This document shows, in pieces, positions 51,401 through 60,655 of a stretch of 64,000 nt of DNA; position 1 is the stretch's first letter, and the number at the start of each line of letters is the position of its first letter. The position numbers and the translations under genes were made by a program. The DNA is from Flectonema sp. DT1601 (lineage: Eukaryota > Euglenozoa > Diplonemea > Diplonemida > Diplonemidae). The stretch is taken from positions 609,001 through 673,000 of the forward strand of contig OZ025803.1 of NCBI GenBank assembly GCA_964019425.1, written 5' to 3'. The notes under the pieces were generated by a model, which was not told where the DNA came from, did not search any database, and was given only the letters and a program-made list of their open reading frames with translations.

Positions 51401-54400
51401 TTTCATCAAGAGCCTGTTCAAGTGTAGTGATAGAAGTGTTGCGAGATAATAAAGTTTCCTTCTGTTCTTCAACCTGCTGCTCGAGTTCTTCATTCTTCTC
51501 AACTAAAGATGCTGTTGCTTCTTGAAGCTCAGCCATTTCTTCCTTTTTAGTTTCACCATCCCCAACAAGTTCTTCAACATAGTCGGTTGCCTGTTCTAGA
51601 CCATACTCGAGTTCTTCAATGCGGGTTTGTAATGTCGAATGCTCTGCTTTCAGTGTTTGTAATTCTGATTCAGTGTTCGACTTCTCCTCTTCGAGTGTTG
51701 TTAGTTGGGTTTGATTGTTTTCATCTTTTATTAACATTTCCTTCTCATTAGATTTAATAGTAGCAGTGAGGACTGCAACTTCATCGGAGGTAGTTTTGTT
51801 GCTGCTTTCAAGTTCGTTGATACGAATTTCTTGTTTTGAAATTTTTTCAGTTTTCTGGACGAGTTCTGTTGTCTTCGCGGCATCGGATTCCGATGCAGAT
51901 TGCTGACTTGCTTCAGCTGTTGATTTTAATGAAGAGATCACTTCAACGTTTGCTGCAATCTTTTCTTTTAATGAAATGATTTCCTCATCCGAAGTCTTCC
52001 TGTTGGACTCTTCCTCTGCGATGGTCTTTTCTTTAACAGCAATACTCGACTGCAGTTCAGATGCTTCAATTTTCTGATCAGAAACAATCTTATTCGCGTT
52101 ATCTAAATCTCTTAAAGCAGTTTTCATGTCGGACTGTAGTGTTTCTAATTTAGTGTCCTTTTCAGAAGATGCTGTTTGTGAAGTGACAACAGTTGCTTTT
52201 AGTGTTTCCACTTCAGTTTTCAACTCTGAGATAACGCTTGTATTGTCTGTACACGTTGCTTCCGCAGTCTCTAGATTTTTCAAAGCAGTTTCGTTGTCCG
52301 ATTTCAAAGTCGCAATAATCTCATCCTTTTCAGAAGATGTTGTCTGTGAAGTGACAACAGTTGCTTTTAGTGTTTCTACTTCAGTTTTCAACTCTGAGAT
52401 AACGCTTGTATTGTCTGTACACGTTGCTTGTGTTGTGTCCAGATTTTTCAAAGCAGTTTCCTTGTCTGATTTCAGAGTCGCAATAATCTCATCCTTTTCA
52501 GAAGATGTTGTCTGTGAAGAAGTTATTGCTGTCTTTAGTGTCACTACTTCAGATTGTAGTTCCGCCATCTCAGTTTTTTGATCCGAAATAATTTGATCAC
52601 TTTTTTTGGATAATTCCTGCGCTGTGCCCAATTCTTTCAAACTATTTTCCTTATCATTTTGAAGAGAAGAAATAACTTTGTCTTTCTCAGAAGATGTAGT
52701 TTGGAATGATCCTTTCAATGTTACTATTTCAGATTGCAGTTCCTTACATGTAGTTTGTGATGTTGAATTGGATGATTGTAAGGTGGTGATGAGATCATCT
52801 TTCTTAGATTCGCTCTCTCTTTGTTTTGTTGAATCGATTTCCAGATTAGCGATAGCAGTCTTATGTTCTTTAATAATATTATCTTTGGCTTCTGATTCGG
52901 TTTCGGATTTCTTCAGTTGGTCTTTTAGAGAAGTTATTTCACCACGTTGACTCAACTGTGAGGATTCTAAATCTGAATTCTTAGAATTACTGCAAGAGAG
53001 TTGCTCTCGTAGATCGGTGGCCGTCTTTTGGCTTTCTTCCAGTTGTTGTTTGAGTGTGTTTGTCTCATCTTCTTTGGTACTCAACTCACTTACTTTTACT
53101 TCTAAAGTTGATTGCAATTTTTCCGTTTCAATCTTCGACTGTGACAAGTCCTTCGTGGTATTTTCTAAATTGCGTTGCAAGTCGGAGGCTTCGCTATTTT
53201 TGTTAACGAGTTCTATTTTAGTGTTGTCGAGATCTTGTTTTGTGTTTGTGTATTCTGATGACTTCTCAGCTAGGTCGATATGAAGTTCGCTGACTTCAGC
53301 TTTTGATAGCTCAAGATTCTCTTCAAGGATTGTAACTTGAGATGTGAATGATTGAGAAACTTTGTCAGATTCACATTTCTGTTCATTTAACATTTGTGTT
53401 ACGGTGGTGACTTCTTCTACTAAATCAGAACATTGTTGTTGAGAGTCTTGTAGTCGATTTGTGATTTGATCCATTTTCTCTTCTTGAACTTCTAACTGTT
53501 GAGATCCAGCATTGTGCTTAGCGTCGAGATCAGCAATTTCTGACTCAAGCTTCGCCTTTTCGTCTGAAAAGTCAGTTGTTGTTTTCTCTATTTCACTCTC
53601 TAGTCCAGATTGGATTTCTTTCATTGCAGAGCTCTCAGTTTCCAGTTGGGATATATAGTCAGATAAGGAAGCAACTTCCTTCTTTAAATCTTCTTTTGTT
53701 TCTCCTTCTTTAGGTTTCTTCTTCGCCTTTGGCTTCGCTTTCTCAACAGCTTTTATTTTTGCGTTTGCCTCTTTGAGATCTCTTTCTAACTTTGTAATCT
53801 TTTTCGATTCGAGAGTTTCCTTTCCTTCGTTTTGTTTTTCAGCTCTCTTTACTTTTTGCTCAGAGAGGATTAATTTTTTTTCAGCTCTTTCGAGGGAAGT
53901 TCTTAAGGTGTCGAGTTGCTGTGCCTGGTGATCAGATGCCACAGGTTTCTTTTTAACAATCTTTCGTGTTGGAGCGTCAACCGAGGTCTCATCAGCAGTG
54001 TGTTCTCTGCGGAACTTACGATCATTCCTAAAACTAGAGCTGGGTGAGAAGGTATCTCCTGCTGCAGATGTACCACCTCCTCCAGCTAGTAGGTCTTTAA
54101 CTCGTGATTTTAAACGTCGTTCAGAATCTTCTAGTGTTATAACTTTTAGTATTGTTTGTTTATGTTTGTTTTCATTATCTAAGAGTGACTTTTCAAGTGA
54201 TTCTATTCTTAGTTTGTAATCGAGTATTTCAGATAGTTGTTCTCCAGAGCGAACTTTTTGTAGGTCTCGGCGGGCCTTTTCAAGTTCTTCTTGAAGACGC
54301 TTTATTTTACGTACCATGGGATCTTCATTTACAACAGCTTTGTTAACAATTTGACGAGCTCGGCAAGCATACCGAACAGTACTGAGAGTCTCATCAAGGT

Positions 54401-55421
54401 TTATTATATGAGGACTGAGGGTTGCTAACATAGTCGTCTTACTATTTCCTCCAAGAGAGTCACTCAAAACCCAAGTCAGTATAGATTCTCTGTATGGAGG
54501 CGTTATGTTCTTCTTCGCTCCCGCTTGCGACATGTCAGCCAAGCAATCAATAACCCTTCCAAGGGTTGTTAGTGAAAGGTTTATTTTAGTTGCTTCATTA
54601 AACGCGTATCCTTCGACTTCACTTTTTTTAGTACGTTCTGAACCAGCTAAGTCAACGAGGTTTATCTTTGCTTCTTTAGTATTGGTGCGGACATCATCAG
54701 TACCATCAGTGATGTCTGTAGTTAGATCAACAGATGTAAAATAGATTATTAATAAAGCATGTGATCGAGAAGAGCGTGCGTTCATCTTAGTAGTACCAAC
54801 ATGACGAGCTTCCTGTCCGACAGCTATTAGATCCATAATTGATGAGAAGTTTGATATTTTTCTCTTCGATAGACCTTCAACAAATACACCAGATGATGGG
54901 TCTTGTCTTACCCTTAAAGAAGCACTAGCTTTTAGTAAATCATATACCTGCTCAAGGTATATTTCCATGTATGAAGCTGCGACAGTAAAGGTTGATCCCG
55001 GTTGTTCAGATCTACGTTTTTCTATTCTCGTGAAGAGATCTTGACAGATTCTCGGAATGACACCCTTTTGTTGATCATCATCCCACTGTCCCATCATGGT
55101 GTGGGTTTTTCCAGAACCAGTCTGACCGTATGCAAATAGACAACTGTTGTAACCTAAGAAAGTATTATTTAATAAGTCAACTCCAAGAGTTTTGTGTACT
55201 TCTGATTGATCTCCAGAGTCTCCGCTTTCTAAGGACCAAAATATTGTATCAAACTTATAAACTTGTCGAGAGTCTCCACTCTCTCCGGTTGTTAAACCAG
55301 TACTCTCATGTCCTTTTTCTGGCCATAGACACCTCCCTTTTGATTCACTCGATTCATTGTCTAGTTCTCTTTTGTTAAAGGGTCGAATTCGGACGGCGAC
55401 TTTCACCGCCGAACCTTCCAT
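48477..55421 (-). CDS. Giant N-terminal-motor kinesin
   Basis: 2314 aa, an unbroken 6.9-kb frame. The motor occupies about residues 1-380, starting directly at VKVAVRIRPFNKRELD; the nucleotide-binding motifs are intact: FAYGQTGSGKTHTMMG (P-loop), MNARSSRSHALL (switch I) and INLVDLAGSERTKKSE (switch II). The neck continues into coiled coil up to about residue 2080. Two tandem-repeat blocks lie within it: a 56-residue unit near 920-1090 and a 46/53-residue unit near 1574-1807. The C-terminus (about 2084-2314) has a Pro/Ser linker and further helices but no FHA, PH or other cargo domain. The motor sequence resembles kinesin-3 or CENP-E-like plus-end motors; subfamily is uncertain. Predicted length extended is near 250 nm of rod, suited to a long tether. 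A candidate acceptor (TAG at 55443-55445) lies about 21 bases before the ATG. Confidence 0.9.
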   Translation of the reverse strand: MEGSAVKVAVRIRPFNKRELDNESSESKGRCLWPEKGHESTGLTTGESGDSRQVYKFDTIFWSLESGDSGDQSEVHKTLGVDLLNNTFLGYNSCLFAYGQTGSGKTHTMMGQWDDDQQKGVIPRICQDLFTRIEKRRSEQPGSTFTVAASYMEIYLEQVYDLLKASASLRVRQDPSSGVFVEGLSKRKISNFSSIMDLIAVGQEARHVGTTKMNARSSRSHALLIIYFTSVDLTTDITDGTDDVRTNTKEAKINLVDLAGSERTKKSEVEGYAFNEATKINLSLTTLGRVIDCLADMSQAGAKKNITPPYRESILTWVLSDSLGGNSKTTMLATLSPHIINLDETLSTVRYACRARQIVNKAVVNEDPMVRKIKRLQEELEKARRDLQKVRSGEQLSEILDYKLRIESLEKSLLDNENKHKQTILKVITLEDSERRLKSRVKDLLAGGGGTSAAGDTFSPSSSFRNDRKFRREHTADETSVDAPTRKIVKKKPVASDHQAQQLDTLRTSLERAEKKLILSEQKVKRAEKQNEGKETLESKKITKLERDLKEANAKIKAVEKAKPKAKKKPKEGETKEDLKKEVASLSDYISQLETESSAMKEIQSGLESEIEKTTTDFSDEKAKLESEIADLDAKHNAGSQQLEVQEEKMDQITNRLQDSQQQCSDLVEEVTTVTQMLNEQKCESDKVSQSFTSQVTILEENLELSKAEVSELHIDLAEKSSEYTNTKQDLDNTKIELVNKNSEASDLQRNLENTTKDLSQSKIETEKLQSTLEVKVSELSTKEDETNTLKQQLEESQKTATDLREQLSCSNSKNSDLESSQLSQRGEITSLKDQLKKSETESEAKDNIIKEHKTAIANLEIDSTKQRESESKKDDLITTLQSSNSTSQTTCKELQSEIVTLKGSFQTTSSEKDKVISSLQNDKENSLKELGTAQELSKKSDQIISDQKTEMAELQSEVVTLKTAITSSQTTSSEKDEIIATLKSDKETALKNLDTTQATCTDNTSVISELKTEVETLKATVVTSQTTSSEKDEIIATLKSDNETALKNLETAEATCTDNTSVISELKTEVETLKATVVTSQTASSEKDTKLETLQSDMKTALRDLDNANKIVSDQKIEASELQSSIAVKEKTIAEEESNRKTSDEEIISLKEKIAANVEVISSLKSTAEASQQSASESDAAKTTELVQKTEKISKQEIRINELESSNKTTSDEVAVLTATIKSNEKEMLIKDENNQTQLTTLEEEKSNTESELQTLKAEHSTLQTRIEELEYGLEQATDYVEELVGDGETKKEEMAELQEATASLVEKNEELEQQVEEQKETLLSRNTSITTLEQALDEIKQESGNSATTNAELQGKLSEQEATISTQATKLMNLSEDSTAQISNLEKSLSQLEETISTQKTEIDNSKKEMETSTTTISDLQTQLTESRNNIQQSESKVETLLESISAQKVELENSKKEIETSVATISNLETEITDHKTSLQQSESKITTLQESLTQSDETAAAFKVKEQILSEERQQLTTQMSAHQTNNEKETTELTSQVTSLRIEAENYASEISDLKQKNTNLESNNTSLQTKLTEISEEVNALKSQSNTDGDVHKEQLTAKDNQIKELESNNTSLQAQLTEASEEVNIIKSQSSTEGDAHKEQLTAKDNQIKVLESNNTSLKDDGEALQIRIKEISEEVSVLKSQSNTDGDAHKEQLTAKDNQIKELESNNTSLKDDGEALQIQIKEISEEVSVLKSQSNTDGDVHKEQLTAKDNQIKELESNNTSLQVQLTEASEEVNIIKSQSSTEGDAHKEQLTIKDNQIKELRNGEAALHIQLKEISSEVEIIKSENTTSNELHQQELTTKDSEIKTLQASVSAITELERDIVNKTEEINNLQSDITSFQEAEQSQKEITSQASDKIQKLELELQDYQSKHLTFEGAITNYEERDTALVELADYMKENLSIQMAVNSESNLLSQYFRMWCLWATIKAAREEAAKEIQMYQTFTVEEMEQSHVHQLLSGYYVKLLLNATINLAGQNETKLHTRIAEERSVKKKLMTRVNELGDLVRGLDQERITLREKLEKLRIATGFTTPPPGSPPFQPVAMQRLGSAVSSGCSLNGSFRECESSLGSTSSIDDMAKSSSSRGVRRKKLTAREKRLLRDFEQKNISKFVKRYNEVTASKRAAISELESHKAEVEERKDLLSKVDTNCSNDVMSSFELLLIRLSDVVNYHSEQVELSYYKSAEGRIRNTFRGLKFLGRHPPKLWHEIKEQVTMSSHDDPVLLQDLVFTNNEKIRIHLKLLEEKKELDTRIAFSLMTHTSKSGELNLQ
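50000..50700. repeat. Kinesin rod repeat block 2 (46/53-residue units)
   Basis: Tandem in-frame repeats within the kinesin gene, built on KEQLTAKDNQIKELESNNTS. Short units are 46 residues, long units 53 with an extra LKDDGEA-type stretch; the order is short-long-long-short, followed by a diverged unit. The length difference is seven residues, one heptad. Confidence 0.85.
52150..52660. repeat. Kinesin rod repeat block 1 (168-bp units)
   Basis: About three tandem 168-bp (56-residue) units, recognisable by the plus-strand motif TTTTCAGAAGATG near 52157, 52326 and 52494. They encode TSSEKDEIIATLKSD... and CTDNTSVISELKTEVETLKA. High nucleotide identity points to recent expansion. Confidence 0.85.
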
Positions 55422-55731
55422 CTTTTGTTTATAATAAGAGATCTATTCAGGGGTAAGAAAATTGTTTTTTAATGTTTCTAAACTTTCTTCATCTCAAAAC
55501 ATATTTTATTCATTCTGAGAAGTGTTAAAAAGAAATTGTGATCTCAACTATTCACTTGCATTGAATCTCTGAAAAAACTCGAGTGTAGTGTAAACAAACA
55601 TTCGAAGATAACTTGTTAAAACAATAACAGAGTGGGATGGTAAATAAACAAAACAAATAAATTAATTAAAGAGGTTGATCTGAACTGTGTAAATAAGTTA
55701 AGCCTGCTTCCGAAGGCAGATGTGGAATTGA
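55422..55731. other. Spacer between kinesin and zinc-ribbon genes
   Basis: 5' UTR and acceptor region of the kinesin gene and 3' flank of the zinc-ribbon gene. Nothing else seen. Confidence 0.5.
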
Positions 55732-58199
55732 TTACTCTTCGATTCGGTTTGCTGCAGCATCGCCTTTCTTTTTTCGGATTCTTTCTTGCTTTTGTTTTTC
55801 TTGTTCTCTGAGATATGAATTTGACACAACTCTTAATAAGATTTCTTTTTCTTGTGGAGTCAGACCAGAAAATAATGGCAACACATCTGACAAACAAACA
55901 TATATTTTATTACAATGTTTGTTAAGTGAAGAAGCAGATTCCCTTTCTGATATACGCCGAGCATCATTCGGTAATATAGAGATTTCAATCAGAGGATCAG
56001 GAGGAGGGATTCGATTATTATTATTACCGTACACGGAATAGAACCGGTGCCTTGTTGGAACGTCTTCCTCCTCAACTGGAATACCAAAAGTTAAGATCGA
56101 TGCTAACTCACTATATAGTTGATTACATAGGACGGTGCTGATGGTACTCTCAATTTCAGTTCCTGCAGCACCTCGAGGTTCTAGTAGGTGGAGGCAGTCT
56201 TTTATTGTTCCATCAGCAGTGTCTTCTTCATATCGTAGTTTTGAAGTATTTGTGTTCTTGCTAGTTTTAAAAGTCTGAAGCTGAACTGCTGTGTTTGCTG
56301 TTGTTGTTGGTGAGTACTTCGGTCCGAACTGAATCCGAGAATAGCCTGGTGCTTTCTTAGGACTCGTCACTGGAGGATGTGGTATCGAACAAGAATTGCT
56401 CATGTCACCTGAGCTGTTTATTCTTTGTGGATAGTCAGGAGGAGGAGAAACTCTCTCTTGTAGTAAGTGTCTCTTTCTCCTTTTTTCATTTGTCTTATGC
56501 TGAAGTGTTCTGTGATATTCTTGTAAGTTAGTAAACACCATTTCATTCATCAAATGACGTTTTTGTGATGTTAAACAGCTGCTAATACTCTTCTGAGGAA
56601 GCCAACTCGACCACGCACCAATACGTTGAGTGTGAGCATGAAGTAATGATTGTTCTCTTTGATAGCATTCTCTTAGTTGGTCAAGTTCATCTTTCTCATT
56701 ATAAAATAACGCATAGCAACCTTTACAGATTGATACTTGACGAGCTAACCATATCTTTGATGATTGGATCTCTTCTATACCTTTCGATAATCTTTGAACA
56801 ACCGGAGGTACTGTAACCCAATTATGAGTGTGATCGAGTAGGGCTGCTGAATCAGGCTGTTGAAAAGGAGCTGAAAAGTCCGTCGCATCTTCAGAAGAAA
56901 GTAGTTGCGTAACAGATTTTTCCTGCTCTTTACTCCTCCTATTTATATATCGAAGTATCGATTTATAAGTTGTAGTGTTCACTTCACTTGCATCAGTTGT
57001 TATCCCGCAATTAGGACAGATAAAATCTCCTTTCTTCTTCTGTTTAATTTTTACTTTCTTTGGAAGTGGTTGGCTGGCTTGCTCAACTACGGGTGAGTTG
57101 ATTTCGTACGCGTTGATTTCAAAGGTGAAATCCTGTTCAGGACCTTCGACTTTTTTTGAATCTTTGCTAGACTTCTTTAATCCCCGATCACTTGGATTTT
57201 TTTGTTTGAAAAATTCAAAGTCTGGGATGAGCCAGTCGATTGCTTTTTGGGTACTTTTGAGAGACGATAAACCAAGCAGCCACAACTGGTTATCCCTGTC
57301 AACTTTGAATAAACATGAAAGCTCACGAGAATACGTCGAGTCCGTAGTTGACTCATGACGAAGAACACAAAGACGAGAAGTTATATTTTGCATAGCCGGT
57401 GACAACACAGCAAGCAATGCCGAACTTTGCATTCCGTCATACCCAACAATAACTTCACTTGGATTGTATGGAGCTGTTGCTGCTGACGGAGGTGGAGTTA
57501 ATTTACCCACAACATTAATACAAGGATGAACACATGCTTGTTGGCCTAACCCTACTTGTTTACTCGGCTCTAATAACAAAGTATTAAATCGCCTCTGTAC
57601 AGTTATACTACCTAAGGCGTCTCTCGTTACGAGTAGTTCATGATTGACTCCTTCTTTTCCTTTTATATCTTTCGGTAGGATGAATTGTTGTAGAACTCCG
57701 CATCTTCCTCTGTCAGATTTTCTTTTTAAGAAGGCACTCAGTCCACCCTGATTGAAGAACTCCTGAGTGTATAAATACCCTCGGTGATCTTTTCGTTCAC
57801 TGTGCCATACCGCGACGGGTCCTTCTGGAGTTCCAGTGACGGCAAAAGCACGTCGTATTCCCGTAATTGTGATGTTGGCAGCGTTCTTTTGTTGAATACC
57901 ACCTCCGTTTGCTGTGAAGTACCATTTTAGCTGATCTGCTTGACGGAATATTATAGTGTGCGGAATCATTACTCCCTGAATTATTGTCTTACCACCTGTT
58001 ACTCCATTCCCTGTTGTTGTAAGCTGCTGCAAGCAATGATCAATAAGGAAGTCTAAGGGAGGTTCTCTGTTTGTATTTATTAAGATTAACTACTGTAAAG
58101 TGATTAGCTAATTTAACTTAAAGAAATGAAAAAGTGTTCATACCCCTCACCTCTCCTACCAAGTGACACCCAGGTTTTCACTATTGGTGTTTCGTTCAT
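55732..58199 (-). CDS. Zinc-ribbon protein of unknown function, two exons
   Basis: 796 aa after joining exons 58199-58144 and 58066-55732. The second exon alone has no proper start (its frame opens on TTG); the short first exon supplies MNETPIVKTWVSLGRRGE and joins in phase 2 to EPPLDFLIDHC. An acceptor (CAG at 58207-58209) lies 7 bases before the ATG. Residues 20-300 look beta-rich and globular. A zinc-ribbon-like unit spans FICPNCGITTD (near 367) to VSICKGCYALF (near 468). A basic, disordered stretch follows, then a C-terminal domain (about 640-796) ending in a Lys/Arg-rich helix. No enzyme motif was recognised. It may be a euglenozoan or ciliary conserved protein, but I cannot name it. Confidence 0.75.
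58067..58143 (-). other. Intron of zinc-ribbon gene
   Basis: 77 bases, donor GTATGAAC, acceptor ACAAACAG, phase 2. The exon it reveals starts with ATG and has its own upstream acceptor, which confirms the model. Confidence 0.8.
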
Positions 58200-58513
58200 T
58201 TTTGATCTGTGAGGAAGAGTAACTAAAATATGAACACAATCACAAAGTTATCTTTAATCTTTAGTAGTATTCATGTGATAGATGCTTGCTGATAATATAA
58301 AATAGTATTTAAGAAATCTTCACTACTATACTTCTGTTAAATTGAATACACTGAAAGGTTACGAGGCTGCTAAGACGACTTCTTCATGGCCGCAGACAGT
58401 AATCTTAATTCAGGTCTCATGTGACAACTCTGATTGTACAACACCTCAGGTGTAGAAGTAGTATCATTTTAAAGGTGAATTAGTAATTGTCTGATCTGAG
58501 CGTAATATCAATT
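58200..58513. other. Spacer between zinc-ribbon and DnaJ-CCCH genes
   Basis: Acceptor of the zinc-ribbon gene near 58206, then about 300 bases of 3' flank without a frame. A small inverted pair CACCTCAGGTGTAG near 58441-58454 is visible. Confidence 0.5.
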
Positions 58514-60346
58514 TCACCTGCCGTAGCGGTCCCTATCTCTGCGGTATCCCCGATCACGATCGGAGCGACTCCGTTCCTGTTCCCTCCTCCTATCGCGATC
58601 GTAGTCCCGACCCCTAAAGTTATCTCTTCTGTCATCTCTCCTGTCGTCTCTCCTGTACGAAGAACGTCGAGGGATTCTATCTGATGAACTTGATCTCTCC
58701 CTACGAGATGGTCTCCTGACAGGTCTATCAGGGGAAGTTGAATAATCCTTTATCGATTTCCTTTTATTCTCTCGTTGTGATGATCTCCTGGTTGGCCTAT
58801 CTGAGGAAACACTTTTTTTCCTTCGCTTTTCCTTAGAACTCCTAACAGGTCTGTCGGGTGAGATACTTTTGTTTTTAAGGTCATCCCTTGCCAACTTCGT
58901 AGTGTTTGTGGGAAGGTCGCCACGAGATTTGCGTAGTTTAAGTTTCTTTTCTCGGTAGGCGATGGGATCTGAACGTTTTTCTGAGAGGCGGTTTTCTCTG
59001 TCTTCAGTGCATTCTTCAGAGTCGAATGTGCTGCTTGACTCGGTACCACTCCCTCTGATATTTGCCGTTACTTTTTCGAAATTTGAGGAAGTGCTGCCAC
59101 CAGAAACTAGAATGAAATCCCCGCTGAGTTTCGTTGGAGGATCAGCTTTCAGGTATGCTGTTCCCACTTTTTCTGGCATCGCATTGTCTGACTCGTCATC
59201 GCTGCTGTCGATGTCGTCTTCGTCCTCTTCTAAAATAGTAACATCATACGACAGGGTTTCATCACTAAGTTTAATATTTGTATAATAATGAGTTGGTTCA
59301 CTACTAGTTACAATGTGCTCATCGATGTTGATGTAGTAGTTTCCAGAAGAACTTTTCCACGTACCCAAAAATGAATCCCAATCTTGGATAGGATTTGGAT
59401 TTGGTAGATCACATAAAGTACAATGATTTCTTATGTGATTGTTGTTATGTTTACATTGAGAGCAAACCCATTGATCTATTCCTTTTTTTAAATTTTTTTC
59501 ACTAACGATCATGAATGTTCCATCACCAAATACACAATGATAACATCCAGCACTCGGATAGAACTTTCTCACTACTGGCATCATATGAGAGTGAAAAGGT
59601 GTGCTTTTCATTGTTTGGAGGAGTTTGAGCATCGGTCTTCTGTAGACACCATCTCTTGAAAAGAACAAAATCCGACTCAAAGTGTCCTCAACAACTGTTG
59701 GATGAGGGGCGATTATTTGAACAGATGTCCCAAGTGGAAACTTACATCTGTTGAGCTTTCGTTTAGCTCCACATGATTTGCAACGTCGAGGATGAGATAA
59801 AATATCATTCTCTGTATTACACGATTGCCATATATCATTGCAAATCCAGTTTGTTATTCTATTGCTGAGGGAACTTTCATCTTCTAGGTTTCCAGGATGC
59901 TTGAATTGACATTCATTTCCAAACCTACAATATCCTTTTGTATAATCGTGACATAACTTGTTCACACGGGCTCTATCAGCTGAAGCAGTCTTATAATGTC
60001 GGTACATGCAATTTTTGTTGTTGCATTTTCCCCTTATCCAAGTTCTACAAGTTCTTTCATACTTTGACGAAGGTCGTGAAATATTATTTTCCTTTGCTAA
60101 CGCTTCTTGTTGAGCTACAAATTGCTCCAAGTCAGTTAAAGTGGTTCCAGATTTTACAAGTTGAACGTACTTTTCTCGTTGTTCTTCATCAATAAGAATG
60201 TCGTAGGCTTCATTTACATTTCTGAACGCAGCTGGATCACCTCCCTTGTCAGGATGGTGTTGTAAAGCTTTTGCTTTGTATGCCTTCTTTATTGCTCGCT
60301 CATCCGATGTAGGGGAGATTCCGAGGACGTCGAAAAGTGTTGCCAT
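58514..60346 (-). CDS. DnaJ protein with CCCH and RanBP2-type zinc fingers and RS tail
   Basis: 610 aa. I start at MATLFDVLGIS; the longer frame (27 more codons, hydrophobic) runs through a probable acceptor (CAG near 60378-60383) and is untranslated or intergenic. Domains in order: J domain (about 2-66) with HHPDKGG, two CCCH fingers (CRTWIRGKCNNKNCMYRH near 97 and CHDYTKGYCRFGNECQFKH near 130), a RanBP2-like finger (near 168-195), a globular middle region, a second RanBP2-like finger (WVCSQC...CTLC near 288-312), an acidic linker, and an Arg/Ser tail (about 440-610) with repeated SPDRPVR/SSDRPTR blocks. CCCH and RanBP2 fingers bind RNA and RS tails belong to splicing factors, so a nuclear RNA-processing co-chaperone is the natural inference. 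Confidence 0.85.
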   Translation of the reverse strand: MATLFDVLGISPTSDERAIKKAYKAKALQHHPDKGGDPAAFRNVNEAYDILIDEEQREKYVQLVKSGTTLTDLEQFVAQQEALAKENNISRPSSKYERTCRTWIRGKCNNKNCMYRHYKTASADRARVNKLCHDYTKGYCRFGNECQFKHPGNLEDESSLSNRITNWICNDIWQSCNTENDILSHPRRCKSCGAKRKLNRCKFPLGTSVQIIAPHPTVVEDTLSRILFFSRDGVYRRPMLKLLQTMKSTPFHSHMMPVVRKFYPSAGCYHCVFGDGTFMIVSEKNLKKGIDQWVCSQCKHNNNHIRNHCTLCDLPNPNPIQDWDSFLGTWKSSSGNYYINIDEHIVTSSEPTHYYTNIKLSDETLSYDVTILEEDEDDIDSSDDESDNAMPEKVGTAYLKADPPTKLSGDFILVSGGSTSSNFEKVTANIRGSGTESSSTFDSEECTEDRENRLSEKRSDPIAYREKKLKLRKSRGDLPTNTTKLARDDLKNKSISPDRPVRSSKEKRRKKSVSSDRPTRRSSQRENKRKSIKDYSTSPDRPVRRPSRRERSSSSDRIPRRSSYRRDDRRDDRRDNFRGRDYDRDRRREQERSRSDRDRGYRRDRDRYGR

Positions 60347-60655
60347 CCCACAGACACCGAAAAAAATGAATGACAGCCTGCTGACGGGGATAAAAATAAA
60401 TAAAAATATATCAAAAACAAAAACCAATGGAAAAAAAAAAGAAGAGAAAAAAAAAACATGAAATACATCTTAGATAACAAAAACCTGGAGTGAAAATAAA
60501 AAAATTAAAAAAAAACTATCCCAACACCCTACAACTATACCGTAGCGGTCTATTTCCATGCGATATGTAGTCGCTGATATACATAAGCTTAGCATTAGCT
60601 TTAACCTAATCAATTTCTGATAGTCACCACCAAGTGATTGATGTGTCTGTTGAAC
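60347..60655. other. Spacer between the two DnaJ genes
   Basis: Acceptor and 5' UTR of the DnaJ-CCCH gene, A-rich DNA at 60428-60460 and 3' flank of the mitochondrial DnaJ gene. No gene seen. Confidence 0.5.

Noticed and set aside
58514-60427. 27-residue hydrophobic N-terminal extension of the DnaJ-CCCH protein
   Set aside because: Would be a signal peptide on a nuclear-type protein; the extension crosses a probable acceptor and the J domain begins normally at the internal ATG.
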